A stretch of 64,000 nucleotides of DNA, taken from assembly GCA_037903355.1 (NCBI GenBank), contig JBAJFE010000023.1, forward strand, positions 1,798,001-1,862,000, written 5' to 3'. Made by a program: the position numbers and the translations under genes. Source of the DNA: Trichuris trichiura (lineage: Eukaryota; Nematoda; Enoplea; Trichinellida; Trichuridae). Under the pieces are notes generated by a model. That model made no database searches and was not told the origin of the DNA. It saw only the letters and a list, made by a program, of their open reading frames with translations. Shown here piece by piece: positions 36,168 through 47,748 of this stretch (positions within the stretch are counted from its first letter, which is position 1; every line of letters begins with the position of its first letter).

Positions 36168-38959
36168 AGGTTCTCCTTTACTCCCCATGGGAACAATGGT
36201 TAGAGGGGTTGAGAAGTTTCTACGTGTATCAAACTCTCTACGTCAATGTCCATCAGAGAGGTAAGTGCAGCTTTTCTTGAAACGTCACGACCTGAGCAGA
36301 TCGGTCTGTTCCACTGCCAAAAAGCTTGAAGTCCAGAGTAGAGCCGTTTAGTGTTGTTGAGGAAAAACGGAATTTTGTGAGATTTGAACTTTTCCAATCG
36401 TCGCAAAAAGTTGATCATCCTTGTCACTGTATCTCAACTCTCGCAAAGTCAACTAAACGAAATGGCCAAAATATTGCTGAAGGAAAGATTGTGTGTGATT
36501 GAAACAGATGCTAAATAGCAGAAGTGGAAATAGCGCTTGTCGACCCTGTTGTGTTTTGATGGAGTCCTTTGTGCTTTTGCTCTGTGTAGAACATCGTGGA
36601 TGTTCTCCTGATGCACGTTTACGGAAAGGTTTAACTATTGTTTACTTTGCTGCAGTTATGTGGCACACGGCAAAGAATCGTGTCTCTATCAATGAGCGTA
36701 GTGCAGCATGCACCGAAAATTTGTACTTCAACCTGGCGGATGTTTGAACACACGAATAATGTTTATGTGTTCCCGATATCGTTCATCATTTGCAGCGTCA
36801 TGTAACGGCGCTTGTTTTCATATGAATTTGCAATGATTCGGCTTTGCGTGTGAGAGTCAGCGTGAGACTATCCAAACTGGAGGCAAGACAAGCTAGAAAG
36901 CGGCCACTTCGAAGTTTGCGTAAGCAGTAAAAGCTTTTCCGTTGAATTATCCCATGTAACCAATGGTTTCCAGTGAACTTTATCTTCATGGCACTTGGCG
37001 TTCTAAGTCGAACACTTGTGCTTTATCGGGACATTGTTTGCGAGAGCCTCAACTTCCTGAACGGATAACGTTCTTCGAAGAACAACTTGTGGACGAGAAG
37101 GAAAACTGTGAAACATTGCTCACTGGAAAAACAGAAGTTGTGTATACAGATGTGCGAAGTTGATATGCTTTTACACGTCCACTCATCATAAAGGCTTGAA
37201 CAAAGTTGCTCTCGTCGCCGGTAAGTTTATGAAAATGTCCTCTGGCCAGTAGTTTCCATTTGCTTTGTTGATGCAATACCCATTTGTTTACGGTGTGGTC
37301 ACGGATAGTTCTGTATGGGACTGTCTATGGCTTATAGCGGTCTCCAAAGGTAGCGCCCATACGTTGCCGCGTATTCAGCGCTACTCTATGTGCGCACAAG
37401 AAGATCGTTCGATGTTACCCAACTGCACTTCAATCAGTAACTTCATTACAAGTGTTGCTTGCACCTACGATTCGTCTCAGCATACGTTTTAAAACATTCG
37501 GTTACCGGTCAACTGGTTCCAACAGTGGTTATTTTGTTGGGTAGCGGTAGTCCTTCCTCCATCGATCTTTCCTTTGGATCAACGCGCGGAAACCAAAATG
37601 ATGCAAGCTGTAAATTTACACCTGTTGGCCTTGCGTTGCCAGTGAAAGCTTTATCTTGAACCGCCAAAATATTTTGCATTTCTTAACCGCAGTGGTTGAA
37701 GCGCGGTTTATCGTGAAATTAGTTGGTGGTAAACAGCGTTGGACATTAGAGCGAAAGATTGCTGTAAGGCTGTTCTGCTTTCATGAAAATTGAAGCTGAT
37801 TTGGAGATCAGTAGCTCAGATGTTTCTTATTTGCTGAGGTGGAAACGCTTTACTAACATTTAAAGTGTCCGTTCCCGAGCTGGCCCAAGTTCAAGCGTTC
37901 GTCTTGCGTTCACCCTGTTCAATGGGCTTCTCTGCTCTTCAAACAGTGATTGAGTTAGAGGCAAAAATGTGATTGCTGTGCATTGGTTTGGCTGTTTCAC
38001 CGCGTTTCCACGCGTCGCTCAATTTTTGATCCAAGGCCTACTGACTGTTATGTTGGATGTGCAAAGTTTTCTACGACAACATACGCTTTCTTTTAACCAT
38101 CTTGTACCACTATGGTTAAGAATGGCAGCTGGCTTGCAATCGTTTCGCTTTCGCAAAGCCATTTTTGCAAGAACGTAGAAATGCTTTGGAATTCTTTGTC
38201 TCATATGCGCGCGGTCATCCTTGGCAATGAATGTCTTGTCGAAACTGAGAGCGCAATTTGTTCTTCCTGTCAAAGACATTGAAGCTCCGTCTGTTCTGTT
38301 GAATGCATCTATCGCTTTACCAATGACCGCGGACTAATACTCAGATGTCAGTGGACTTTGAAATGGTTGGATAACGCAATGTCTGAAAGGGCTTCGACGA
38401 AACTGCTTGCTTTGCAGGTAGGTACGTTACAACCTTTCTTCTACTGAATAGTTTGGTAGCAAGTCACTTCGCAATTGTTTCCCTTGAATATATGAGCTGA
38501 TGTGTTGTCCAGAATGTAAGAGGTTCTGCATGCGTCCTGTATGTCGACGGTAATTACACGTCATTTGCACACGTTACTTTCCTTTGGCTCAAGGAATTTT
38601 CAGCGGACGGGTAACTTAGGTCTACAAATGATAAGAACGTGTGTGTGTGTGTTACGTTTGAGCTGCACACGTAGTGCAACGAAGAGCGCTATCTTTTGCA
38701 CCAGTAAACCACAATGCAAAACGTACGCTAAACCTTCAGTGTATACTGCATCCTTTGAGCACTTTAGGAATTGGTATGCTTCCGATGCTGGCAGGGCTAC
38801 AATGAGAATGCAGCGAAATGCCTCGATCCTGCTGGTTTTCAAATACAATACGCAGACCTTTCTTTAAGAAGAAAACGTTTTCCAGTATACGCGTAAAGCA
38901 TACGAAAATGTTTACGCTTATAAAATCATAGTACGCGCTACCATTGTCAAGGATAGTCT

Positions 38960-39400
38960 TATGCAATAAAGAGCAAAGCCACGTGGAGTAAGTCTACCGC
39001 GGATCATCGTCTTCAGGCTTTTTCGAACGAATAGGGAAATGTACATCGCCAGTTATTTAGGAAAATTTGATAGGAGAGGTTCTAATTTCTGCTGTAGCCA
39101 CTGTCAGTCCTAGTCAGGAGGGCTGTGGAGATTTGAAAAATGAGGATGTGTGTAGGAATATTCAGATCGTTCGAGCTTTTTAGTAAATTTAAGCCTACAG
39201 TAATTAAGCGAATTGTGTTTACTGTATCTTCCCAGAAGGCAGAAACACAAAACCAAATGGAACACGTTGCTCTATCTGAGTTCTTTTCCTGATCTATGTT
39301 GCTTATAAGCGTTCCTAACTGTTGGTCGTTTGTCAGTTACTCACGTTCCTTGAGCTTCAAAGTAATTCTTTACTCTTACGAAGCCCTTGATTCTTCCCTC
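38960..39400. other. Spacer between copy B and the next partial copy
   Basis: Nothing recognised. It separates the 3' end of unit B from a partial unit that restarts in the middle of the module order. Confidence 0.4.
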
Positions 39401-42083
39401 ATATTCACTTAAAAACGACAGTCTAAGTTGTCTAAAAATCCTGGAAAGAAGTAATTTCTTTGTGGTATATATGCACTGTTGACTCTTGCGTGGTATATTT
39501 TTCGATTATTTCAGCACATCAGTGCGTTCGCACCAGTAGTACATTCACAAATATAACTCTCTGACACTCGTCATCGTTCGCAGCTTATAAGATACTTCAA
39601 CGACGCCCAGACGTGGTACGGCCATGTATCTATGACACAACGGGAATCAATCAGACAACTGTGGGGTAAAGAGGTGCTTTGTTCCGAGCACTGTTTGCAA
39701 TTATGGCTAAGGGTAAATGATGCATGGAATTCTTCATCGTGGTCAATCTTTTCTCGCAAAGGATTGTGTTCATGACATTTCGCTCTTACTTGTGCATCTA
39801 CATTTGATTCGTCTGGGATACATACACGAAACCTGACGATAAGATGGAGAGGCAGTGCTAAGTGGAGAAGAATCATAATTCGACGTACCTAGAATTACTG
39901 AAGTCTGCGCTTTTGGGTTCTGCGAGTAGTAGTACAATCAGCTTTGGCACAGACGTTTTAGCCTTGTTAACGTAGTCAATTTTTTGAGAATGAATACTAT
40001 TCCATGTTGAACGGTTACCTCGTTGCATTAGTCCTGACGAGCGAAGCAATTTGTGAAATGCATGCTTTTTGTGATCAGAACCACGAATCGTGCCCATGAA
40101 AGATACTTGCGGAACTTTAAACGTTAAGAAATCTGAAGTGCTATCGCGAGGATCGTTGTTCCTGTTAATCGCCCTGACGCGATCAGTCTGTACCCACCGT
40201 TAGTTGGCCGTGGAGTTACTCATTGCTGAAATAGCCTTCTGCGCTCCACTTGTTCCGTACTTAGAAAATGGCTTAATGTCTTCACAAACCTTCTACAAAA
40301 AGTGCTTTTGTGGGTAGAAAAGGACTGTTTTCCAAGTCATAGAACAGATTCTCTTCTATTAATCTGATTCGAATGGCCTTCGTATATAACTGAAGATGAA
40401 GTTGAACAGTAGGAAAGATGTTCCTTGGAAGGCTCTGTTAATTTCCGACTACTGCCAGTGTGCACGCCAGTCCTATGGCACTTTTTTTAAGCAAACGTCA
40501 ACTTGCCATATGTGCCCTGCAGTTTGTACAGCCAAATTCTGAGCAGTGGATGCCAACGAATAAAAACTGGTAGGCCAACAAGTGAAATCTTCAGTAGACG
40601 TGCTGGTTAAGACTGACCATTTATCCGGCACTGGAGGGGGCGATACTTAATTAGGTAGGGCCATTCAACCATCTGACCAATTGGTTTGCTGGTCGGTCAG
40701 GGAAGCATGTCACGTTGGTGACCGCGCCTTCGGGATGACAGATTATGTGAGTGTTAGATAAGCTCACCAAAGCAAAATCAGCCGTATTGTACCTGAAGAG
40801 CTTCGTTATCGCCTGCGTTTGGTTGTCCGATAAGTACGCTTTTGTCTAACTGAATAGGACGAGAAAATTACGGCGCAGGGTACGTTTATTTGCCAAGATG
40901 TTACTGATTTCAGTCTCTGTTACATCCTTTGTAAGCGTGTAGGATGTTTAAAGATAGGAGTCAAGTGGCGATTTCTGCCTACTGGACGCTCGTGAGCTTT
41001 CAAAGATTTGTCGTTCACATTCTCTGACGCAATGGCTGCTGACACTAAATGAAGGCTTGCATTCAGCCTGTTTCAGCCATCTCAGCAGCTTCCATTGGTT
41101 CACAAGGAAGCAAAGTGACATGGTCGTTTATCTGTGTATAGCGGTTCCGGATGAGTTATTAAACTTTCACGGAAGTGTTCGCGAGTAGGGCACTCCCATT
41201 TTACTAAGATTAAACTCCGGTGGTGAAATGCTTTCTGCAAGTGCATAAACTTGTCGAATGTATGTTGGGTTTTCAGGAAAGTCAACTGGCTGATAAAAGA
41301 CAAAACTTTCTAAGTTTTCAGTTTCGGTAATAGGGCACGTTTTCATGATGATCAATCGTCTCCAGTCGCTGAAACAAACTTCCTCTTCTCCTTTGGGGCA
41401 TTTCACTTCTCTCACGACTCGTCGCACTCGTGAACAGCGGACTCGTATTCGGAGCAGCGTCATGCAACGGTTTCAATTTCATTGGCTTTACATTCTGCAA
41501 CCTTCTGAAGCTTTACAGAGTCTGTTTGTGTTACAGGTAAATACAGTAAAGTAAGCGTAATGCCATGCAGTTTCTGAATGCTTTACTGTTGCAGGACGCC
41601 TTAGTTTACAATATGATTCGTGCGGAAATATAACGCTAATCTTTAAAACATGGGTTCATGAAGTTACAAGTTGTTCAGAAAGGGACATTACATCTGCGAG
41701 GTGATCGTTTGTAAAGACAAGCCGTCGTTTCATCAAGCTTTGCAACTGAAACACTTAACAGGTGAGTAATGATGTTTACACGCATCTCGCCCGCCAAAGG
41801 ATTGCTGATAAGATAATGTAATCTTGAAATCGTCGAAGAAAGCACTGGCTATTTTCTGTCCGGAAAGAATGTTAGTTTATACCTGTGCCACTGCTCGCTT
41901 ACGTCTTAGTTATTTCGCTATCTTTCGTAGGTGGAAAAGCGTTTATTTAACTGACCCTACTGTCTTTTCTCTTCGGCTGAGATGGCACTTGTTCAGTTTA
42001 GTCGCCCTGAGGAAAGTTTTCATTGCATGTAGTCATTTTCGATTTTACTGCAGGTTGAAGTCAGACAGCAGATCTATCTACAC
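39400..42083 (+). repeat. Partial, older repeat-unit copy (middle modules)
   Basis: Starts at the module with ATTATTTCAGCACATCAGTG, equal to the middle of the unit (33.4 kb in B), and runs through modules matching 34.0, 34.8 and 35.1 kb. It ends with the unit-start module GGAAAAGCGTTTATTTAACTG at about 41937. It is much more diverged than A, B or C. The intron site is still visible at 41537-41595 (GTTACAG|GTAAATAC ... CTGTTGCAG|GACGCC). Confidence 0.7.
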
Positions 42084-42261
42084 CAGTGTTTCTCAGCGTG
42101 AGCCTTGGCCCCCCCCCGGGGAGCCCTGAGAGATTTTAGGGGGGCCCTGGAGGATAATGCGGCAGGACATTGTCCCAATAAATGGTGGGCCCTTACAAGG
42201 ATTAGGGGGGCCCTGACAAGGCCTAGGGGAGCCCTGGGGCAAAAAAGGTTGAGAAACTATG
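42084..42261. mobile_element. Short hAT-like non-autonomous element
   Basis: It begins CAGTGTTTCTCAGC and ends GGTTGAGAAACTATG, inverted termini matching the CAGTG.TTCTCAACC type of hAT transposons. The interior has several GGGGGGCCCTG-type runs, also typical of hAT termini. It interrupts a repeat-unit copy. The flanking 8-mers (ATCTACAC and CGTTAGAC) match only partly, so the target duplication is worn or the ends are slightly off. Confidence 0.65.
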
Positions 42262-42920
42262 CGTTAGACCGACATACGGGTCACTGCATGTGCCAATGAT
42301 GCTCCATTGTTCTGCTGCGTTAACTACTTTGAACGTGTTCACTAAACCTCACGACACCATCTCCCTCGTTGTGCAACTAATCACACTTCGTTGCGCAGTA
42401 GAGTCGTCGATTATGCTTTTATACTGCCGTCCTCACTTCCGGGGGGAGAACTTTTTAGTAGACCCCTTCGGCTAATAGCCATTATGTTGGATATTTGGCA
42501 AGGCTGTGCCAGGAGCAGGCTGTGCGAAGTGGAAGTATTGCTTGTTCATTTAATATCACTGATGAACTTTTAGTTTCTGAAATTTGGTTAGTCAGAATGA
42601 CCATTTACTTTACTTGACTGTAGTGTCTGTTGGCATTGTCGACTATGCCGCTTGTGTTTCAACATGTGTAGGAGCACTGAAAGTTCTATTTTACTGTCCG
42701 TGGGAACAATGGTTAGGCGAGTCGTAAACCTCCCATGGGTTTCAGATTTTCGCGGTAAATATTCATCAGAGATGTACGTTCTCCCTTTGGGAAGACTTGG
42801 TATCGTAAGCAGGTCGCTCTGTTTCGCTGTCAGAGTGGTTTCGAGTGGAAGATAGATCTGTTTAATGCTGTTGAGAAAAAATCTTAGTGAAAAAATTTGA
42901 CTTTTTCCGAAGAGCAGAAG

Positions 42921-43866
42921 ATTGCCCTTACCGCTTATGTTTGTAGTAAGAAGCACCAGACTAGAATTGATACCTTTTTCAGCAAGCATTGTAACCCCAA
43001 AAAGCTTACGCATGATTTTACAATGACGTTATTCTTATGCACCTCACTATTTAAAAGATCTCCAATAGATGCTGTGCAACAGAATAAAACGCATACAGAT
43101 GCTAATCTATTCAGCTGAGCTGCTTATATCCATAGCCTCCCTATGCTGACCACCTCAATTTGTTCGATGGATCGACTCCACTTTATCGGGTTAAAAAATA
43201 TGCCGTGATCGATTGGTTAAAAAAATACTCGCAAGTAGCAGCGCCTGACAAGTTTTCCATTTTATTCAAAGATGGAACGCTTCATAAAGGGTCGCAGTTT
43301 TCCACAACAAAAGAACGGAACATATCATTCATCTTGTTAATAAAGATAGAACCGGTGATGATTGGAAAGTTTCGAATAATCTTCTATACATCTTCGTTAG
43401 ACCGATTTCTTCACTATTTCGCTTGTATTCGAAGTCTTCCTTCTGGTCCACATTTCCTTCAGGAAGGAAGAAAATGCGGGTATTAGCTTTTTTGTGGGCT
43501 TCCCGGATTCTTTTTGTTCATATCTTTAACGTGACTATCTTTTTCAAAATATAATTTCATTTGCCGGGTGTTCACTAATGCCTGTAGGACTGCGTTGGCA
43601 AAGCACGTATTGCCCTGGTTTAGGAGCCCTGCACGACCGGGCTCACCAGGGCTTTTTCACTTGCCAATGAGTTCGTTTTAAGAACAGGCATTAGTGCGAG
43701 TTTGCCTACGACCAAAACCCCGGCGTTTTGGTCAGGCCACGGCTGCCATTCACCCAGCTGGAATGCACACCATCGGGCCCAATCTAATATCGTTCCATTC
43801 CATATCTTTCACGCTCAAATCAATCAAAAAACCTAGTGAAAAGAATTGACATTTTCCAATGAGCAG
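42921..43866. mobile_element. Insertion of about 0.9 kb flanked by a 40-bp imperfect duplication
   Basis: The unit sequence around 42880-42920 (TTAGTGAAAAAATTTGAC) reappears, imperfectly, at 43828-43866, with material absent from copies B and C between. The insert holds a plus-strand frame of about 108 codons (43160-43486, including YRVKKYAVIDWLKKYSQVA and LFKDGTLHKGS) with no family recognised and no ATG, and a foldback at 43573-43696. It may be a degraded mobile element or captured DNA. Confidence 0.45.
43573..43696. repeat. Nested foldback of about 124 bp
   Basis: CACTAATGCCTGT at 43573-43585 is exactly inverted at 43684-43696. Inside, GCCCTGGT and ACCAGGGC form a second stem. This has the form of a miniature inverted-repeat element. 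Confidence 0.6.
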
Positions 43867-44502
43867 AAAAAGTTGATCAGCCTTATTACTGTGTCGCAAT
43901 CGCCCTGAAGTCAACTAATAAAAACGAGCAAACTTTTACGGAGAAAACGATCTTTTATGATTAAAGAATATTCTGAAAAGCACAAGTGCAAGTAGCTCTT
44001 GTCGACGTTGTTATATTTCGACGAATACTGTTGGTCGTTTCGCCTTTTGCTCTGTGTAGAACATCGTAAAGTCTTGTTGGTGCAGTTTTAGGACAGTGTT
44101 GAACTAATGGATGGTATGCCACAGTTGTCCAGCGTACAGCAAAGAATCGTGTTTCCGTGAGCCGGTTTAGTGCAGTATGCAAAGGAATTTTGTACGTCAT
44201 CTTCTCCGACGTTTAAACGTACGGTTAGTCTGTGTGTTGCTGAAATCGTTCCTTTTTTCCAGCTTAAAGAAACAGTGTTGTGTTTCTATGGCTATTCGCT
44301 ACGATTTGGGATTGCGTGTGAGATTCTGCGTAACATTATTAAGAATGGATGCACAACAAGCTAAAAGTTGAGCGCTGCATTGTTTGTGGTAGCAGTGAAA
44401 GCTCTTTCGTTGAAGTATCCCATGTAAGCAATGGTTGTCAGTGAAGTGTATGTTGGTAGTATTTGGCTTTTTGAGTCGAACATTTGTGCTTTCTCGGGGA
44501 GT

Positions 44503-44617
44503 ATTTTCATCACTACTTCAAACGGTATGTTTTCTTGCCCGTTGATGGGTTCTGAAATTAAATTTCGGAATCCATCAATGGGTAAGAAAACATACCGTTT
44601 GAAGTAGTGATGAAAAT
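44503..44617. repeat. 57-bp almost loopless palindrome
   Basis: The left arm (44503-44559) and right arm (44561-44617) are complementary over 57 positions except four, with a one-base centre. As plus-strand RNA all four exceptions are G.U wobble pairs. The structure is absent from copies B and C at the same place, so it arose locally. A minus-strand ORF of 134 codons (44765-44361) runs through it without a stop, but that is expected to arise by chance from the repeat. Confidence 0.85.
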
Positions 44618-45969
44618 CCATTGCCGCGTTAAAAAGCACCCCGTCTTCAAGATCGTTCTCGCTGAGTACTCCGTAGGAGAGCAGCAAATTCTTGCAACAA
44701 TAATTTTCTTTGAAGAAAAAATTGCGGATGAGAAGGAAGACTGTTAGGGTTAGCTCAGTACACACAATGAAGTAATCTATACAGCTGTTTAAGGCTGATT
44801 CGCTTTTCCATGTCTATTCATCATAAAAGCCTAAAGAAAGTTGATTTCGTGATCGGTAGGTTGATGAAAATTTATTGCATGATCCATAGTCTCCATTTTC
44901 TTTGTTGTTACAGGGCGCTGTTGTCTACGATATAATGATGGATCGTTCGGTATGGGACTGTCTATAGTCTGCAGCAGGCTCCAGAGACAGCGCTGAAGGT
45001 TGTCAAATATTCAGTGGGAATTCATGTGTTTATAAGAAGTTTGCCCCTTGTCACCCGACGGCAGCTCAAATGATCGTTTCACTACAAGTGGCGCTTGCAC
45101 TCACGGGACATTTGACAACAGTCCCTTGCCGGTTAATTGGTTACGGCAGTAGTTATTTGCTTCGGCAACAACAGTCCTTCCTGCATCGGTCTTTCCTTAG
45201 ATCAGTGCTCGAAACCATAATGATGCAAACTGTAAGTTCGCAGCTGCTGACCTTGCATGGGCAGTGAAGGTTTCAACTTGGACTGCCAAAATAGTTTGCA
45301 TTTCTTAACCGCAATAATTTAAGTGCAATTTATTCATCCAGAAAGTATTTGGGATTCAATCAGCGTCGGACGGCTTTCTTTCTGCTCCAGTCTGTAATTA
45401 GAGTGAGAGATGGTTGTAAGGACATTCCGCTCCCACGGAAATGGAATATCGCAAGGCAAGTAGTAGCTTCGATGTTTTTTTTGCAAGGGCGGAAACGCTG
45501 TGCTAACAACTAAAGCGTCCCTTTACGAGATATCTCACTTTGAAGCGTTCAACCTGCGTTCAGACTATTCAGAGAGGTTCTTTGCTCTTCAAACAATAGC
45601 TTGAGTAAGAGACAGAAAGTTGATTGCTGGCGATTTAAGCTGTGTTATGGACGTTTGACTTCGGATGAAAAGATAAGTTTGGATATTTTGCCGCGCTTGC
45701 TGGTGTCACTCAATTTTTGATCCGCAAGAAAGACTCACAGCCTGTTTTATTGGGCGTATAAAGTATTGCACGACCTGCAAGCACTTTTGTGGACCATTTT
45801 AAACTACTATGCTTCAAAAAGACAGCTGACGTGGAATTGATTTGCTTTCGGAAACGCCTGTTCGCGCGTAGGTAGGAATACGTTGGAATTCTTTGCCATA
45901 CGCGCGTGGGGGTCATCCTTCTGAATGAATTTCTTGTTGACATTGTGAGCGGAAATGGTTCTTCCTATC

Positions 45970-46450
45970 AAGTACCATTTGTATTGTTGAATGTGTTCAT
46001 TGCTTATCCAAATGTGAGTGGAATTTCAAGTGGTTGCATAACGCAGTACCTAAGAAGGCTTTAATATAACTGCTTGCTTTGTAGGTAAGTACGTTATAAC
46101 GTTGCTTCTGTTGAATAATTTGGTAGCCGGTGCAGGTTGCGAATGCATCCCTTGAATGTATAGATTGATGTGTTGTCCAGAATATAAGGGGTTCATCAAA
46201 CGTTCTATTTATTCACCATTCAACTATTTGTATTGTTAAATGTATTCACCGCTTATGGTCGCAGACGGTAATTTTCAAATGTGAGTGGAATTTCAAGTGA
46301 TTGGACACCTGAAAAGGCTTTAATAGAAGCTTGCTTTGTAAGTACGCGCGTTATAACTTGTATTGTTGAATGTATTTACCGCTTATGGTCACAGACAGTA
46401 ATACTCAAATGTGAGTGGAATTTCAAGTTATTGGACACCTGAAAAGGCCA
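45970..46450 (+). repeat. Tandem repeat, three imperfect units of about 130 bp
   Basis: GTGAGTGGAATTTCAAGTG-type sequence with TGGACACCTGAAAAGGC and TTGTATTGTTGAATGTAT recurs at about 46010, 46280 and 46410. It is the tail of the partial repeat unit, amplified locally. Confidence 0.7.
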
Positions 46451-46539
46451 AAAATTGTCCAAAATGTAAGATGTGTTGTCAGCAGGCATTTTGAGTATGC
46501 ACCGCAAACAAGGTGAAATAGTATGCGGTTTATTTTAGG

Positions 46540-46860
46540 AGCAAAGTGAGGAGGAAAGAAAATAACTGCGCTGGCGGTGTTTTGAACTTAAAGGGGCTAG
46601 CTAGGTTAAAGAAAAGCAGGTAAGGGTGAGGAAACGGTAGGTTAAAGAAAAGTTACGGACCATTTTGAAGTTAGGGGCTAGCTAAGTTAAGGAAAAGCAG
46701 GTGAGGTGGAGGGTACAGTAGATTAAGGAAAAGCCACTAAGGTGGGACTCCAGTAGGATAGGGAAAAGCAGGTAAGCTGGAGGGTACAGTAGGGTAAAGA
46801 AAAGCGGGTAAGGGTAAGTCCAGTAGGATAAGGAAAAGCATGTAAGCTGGAAATTTACAG
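46540..46860 (+). repeat. Minisatellite, unit about 30-40 bp
   Basis: The core TAGGATAAGGAAAAGCAGGT occurs with variants at least six times (about 46593, 46684, 46729, 46760, 46791, 46824), alternating with AAGCTGGAGGGTACAG or AAGGGTGAGG. It is purine-rich on the plus strand. One unit is copied at 47134-47169, outside the array. Confidence 0.8.
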
Positions 46861-47115
46861 CAGAAGATTACACTAGTTGAAAGAAAGGAACATAGTGTAT
46901 AAGAACCATACTTATAACTATACTATACTTACCATACATCATAGTGTATAAGAACCCTGTGACGGCGACGCTCATTGCTCAACTCTACGTCAATTCAATG
47001 CTGGTTAATGCCAATTCAGTCGAAACGGTCTTGCCTCTCGCGAAAACTGATCAGTTGCCCGATAAACGCTTACATCGGCTACATGAATAGTATTGAGTAG
47101 GTTTATTCGACGTCT

Positions 47116-47748
47116 TCTATACATCTTCGCATCCCAGTAGGATAAGGAAAAGCATGTAAGCTGGAAATTAACTTAAAAACTTTACGAGGTTTCTTAACAC
47201 GACGAGGTTACGCCTGACCCCGTCATCGGAGCTTTTATAGCTTGCGTATTATTCCGTGTGGGTGACGTTGTCCCGGACGCACCCTACGCTGGTAGAACAG
47301 GACCAGTGCCCTATTGTTGGGTCTCTTCCCGCGGGCCGTGCGCCATGTATGCGGGCGTGATAAATAGTTATACGACTGAGGCCTATTCGGCCCAGTATGC
47401 CAACGAGTGCGTGCTGGCGCATTCGAAGGCACGACGCCTCTTCTCGCTCTTCGATCCGGCTCTAGGTGAAGAGAGCATATATGTGGAGGCATTCTTCGCC
47501 TGGCACCCGCGAAAGAGCGAGTACCTGCCCGCTCGTCTCTTTTTCGCGAAGGTGTACGGCGCGTTAAACACTGCGTACCAGCTGGAAACAAATCGGCCCG
47601 GGTTGTTTACTCTACGCGTGCGTACGCGGGAGTTCCAGCCCGTAATTTGCCCCGCTAACGCAACACTTGCCAACGTGCATGCGCTGCTGATAACGTCACG
47701 AATGTCGGCTAAGATCTCTCGTGTGCTGCGTGCGCGGAAACTCGTGCG
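47116..47748. mobile_element. 633-bp patchwork insertion with 15-bp target duplication
   Basis: GTTTATTCGACGTCT flanks it on both sides (47101-47115 and 47749-47763), and the related Tigger at 50.8 kb shows the uninterrupted site. Its first bases, TCTATACATCTTCG, also occur at about 43385. Next comes a 36-bp copy (47134-47169) of the minisatellite unit at 46820-46855, then the GC-rich ORF. No poly(A) or terminal inverted repeats are visible. Confidence 0.7.

Larger units (their letters stand above)
29160..38960 (+). repeat. Repeat unit copy B (full length), pseudogene-like
   Basis: The longest direct copy, about 9.8 kb, covering all modules seen in the array. It is close to inverted copy C over roughly 31.7-38.2 kb (for example 34815-35030 against 57123-56905, nearly base for base). 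It is clearly more diverged from both A and C over 29.2-31.6 kb. Splice-like sites in the plus direction: donor GTGAGT at 29601, intron 35124-35181, donor GTAAGTGCAG at about 36260, donor GTAAGTTT at about 37221, and donor GTAGGTACG at about 38418. Stop codons and frameshifts interrupt most exon-like segments. A GT microsatellite lies near 38640. Confidence 0.8.
42262..46480 (+). repeat. Partial repeat-unit copy (3' modules), old and interrupted
   Basis: Modules correspond in order to 36.0-38.4 kb of copy B, for example GGGAACAATGGTTAG at about 42700 and CTGTATGGGACTGTCTA-like sequence at about 44955. Plus-direction splice signals survive: GTAGGTTGATG at about 44854 with TTGTTACAG|GGCGCT at about 44912, and GTAAGTACG at about 46085. 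The copy is interrupted by an insertion of about 0.9 kb (42921-43866) and a long palindrome (44503-44617). Confidence 0.7.

Noticed and set aside
46540..46860. CRISPR-like spaced repeats
   Set aside because: The intervening sequences are themselves variants of the repeat and the DNA is eukaryotic; it is a minisatellite.
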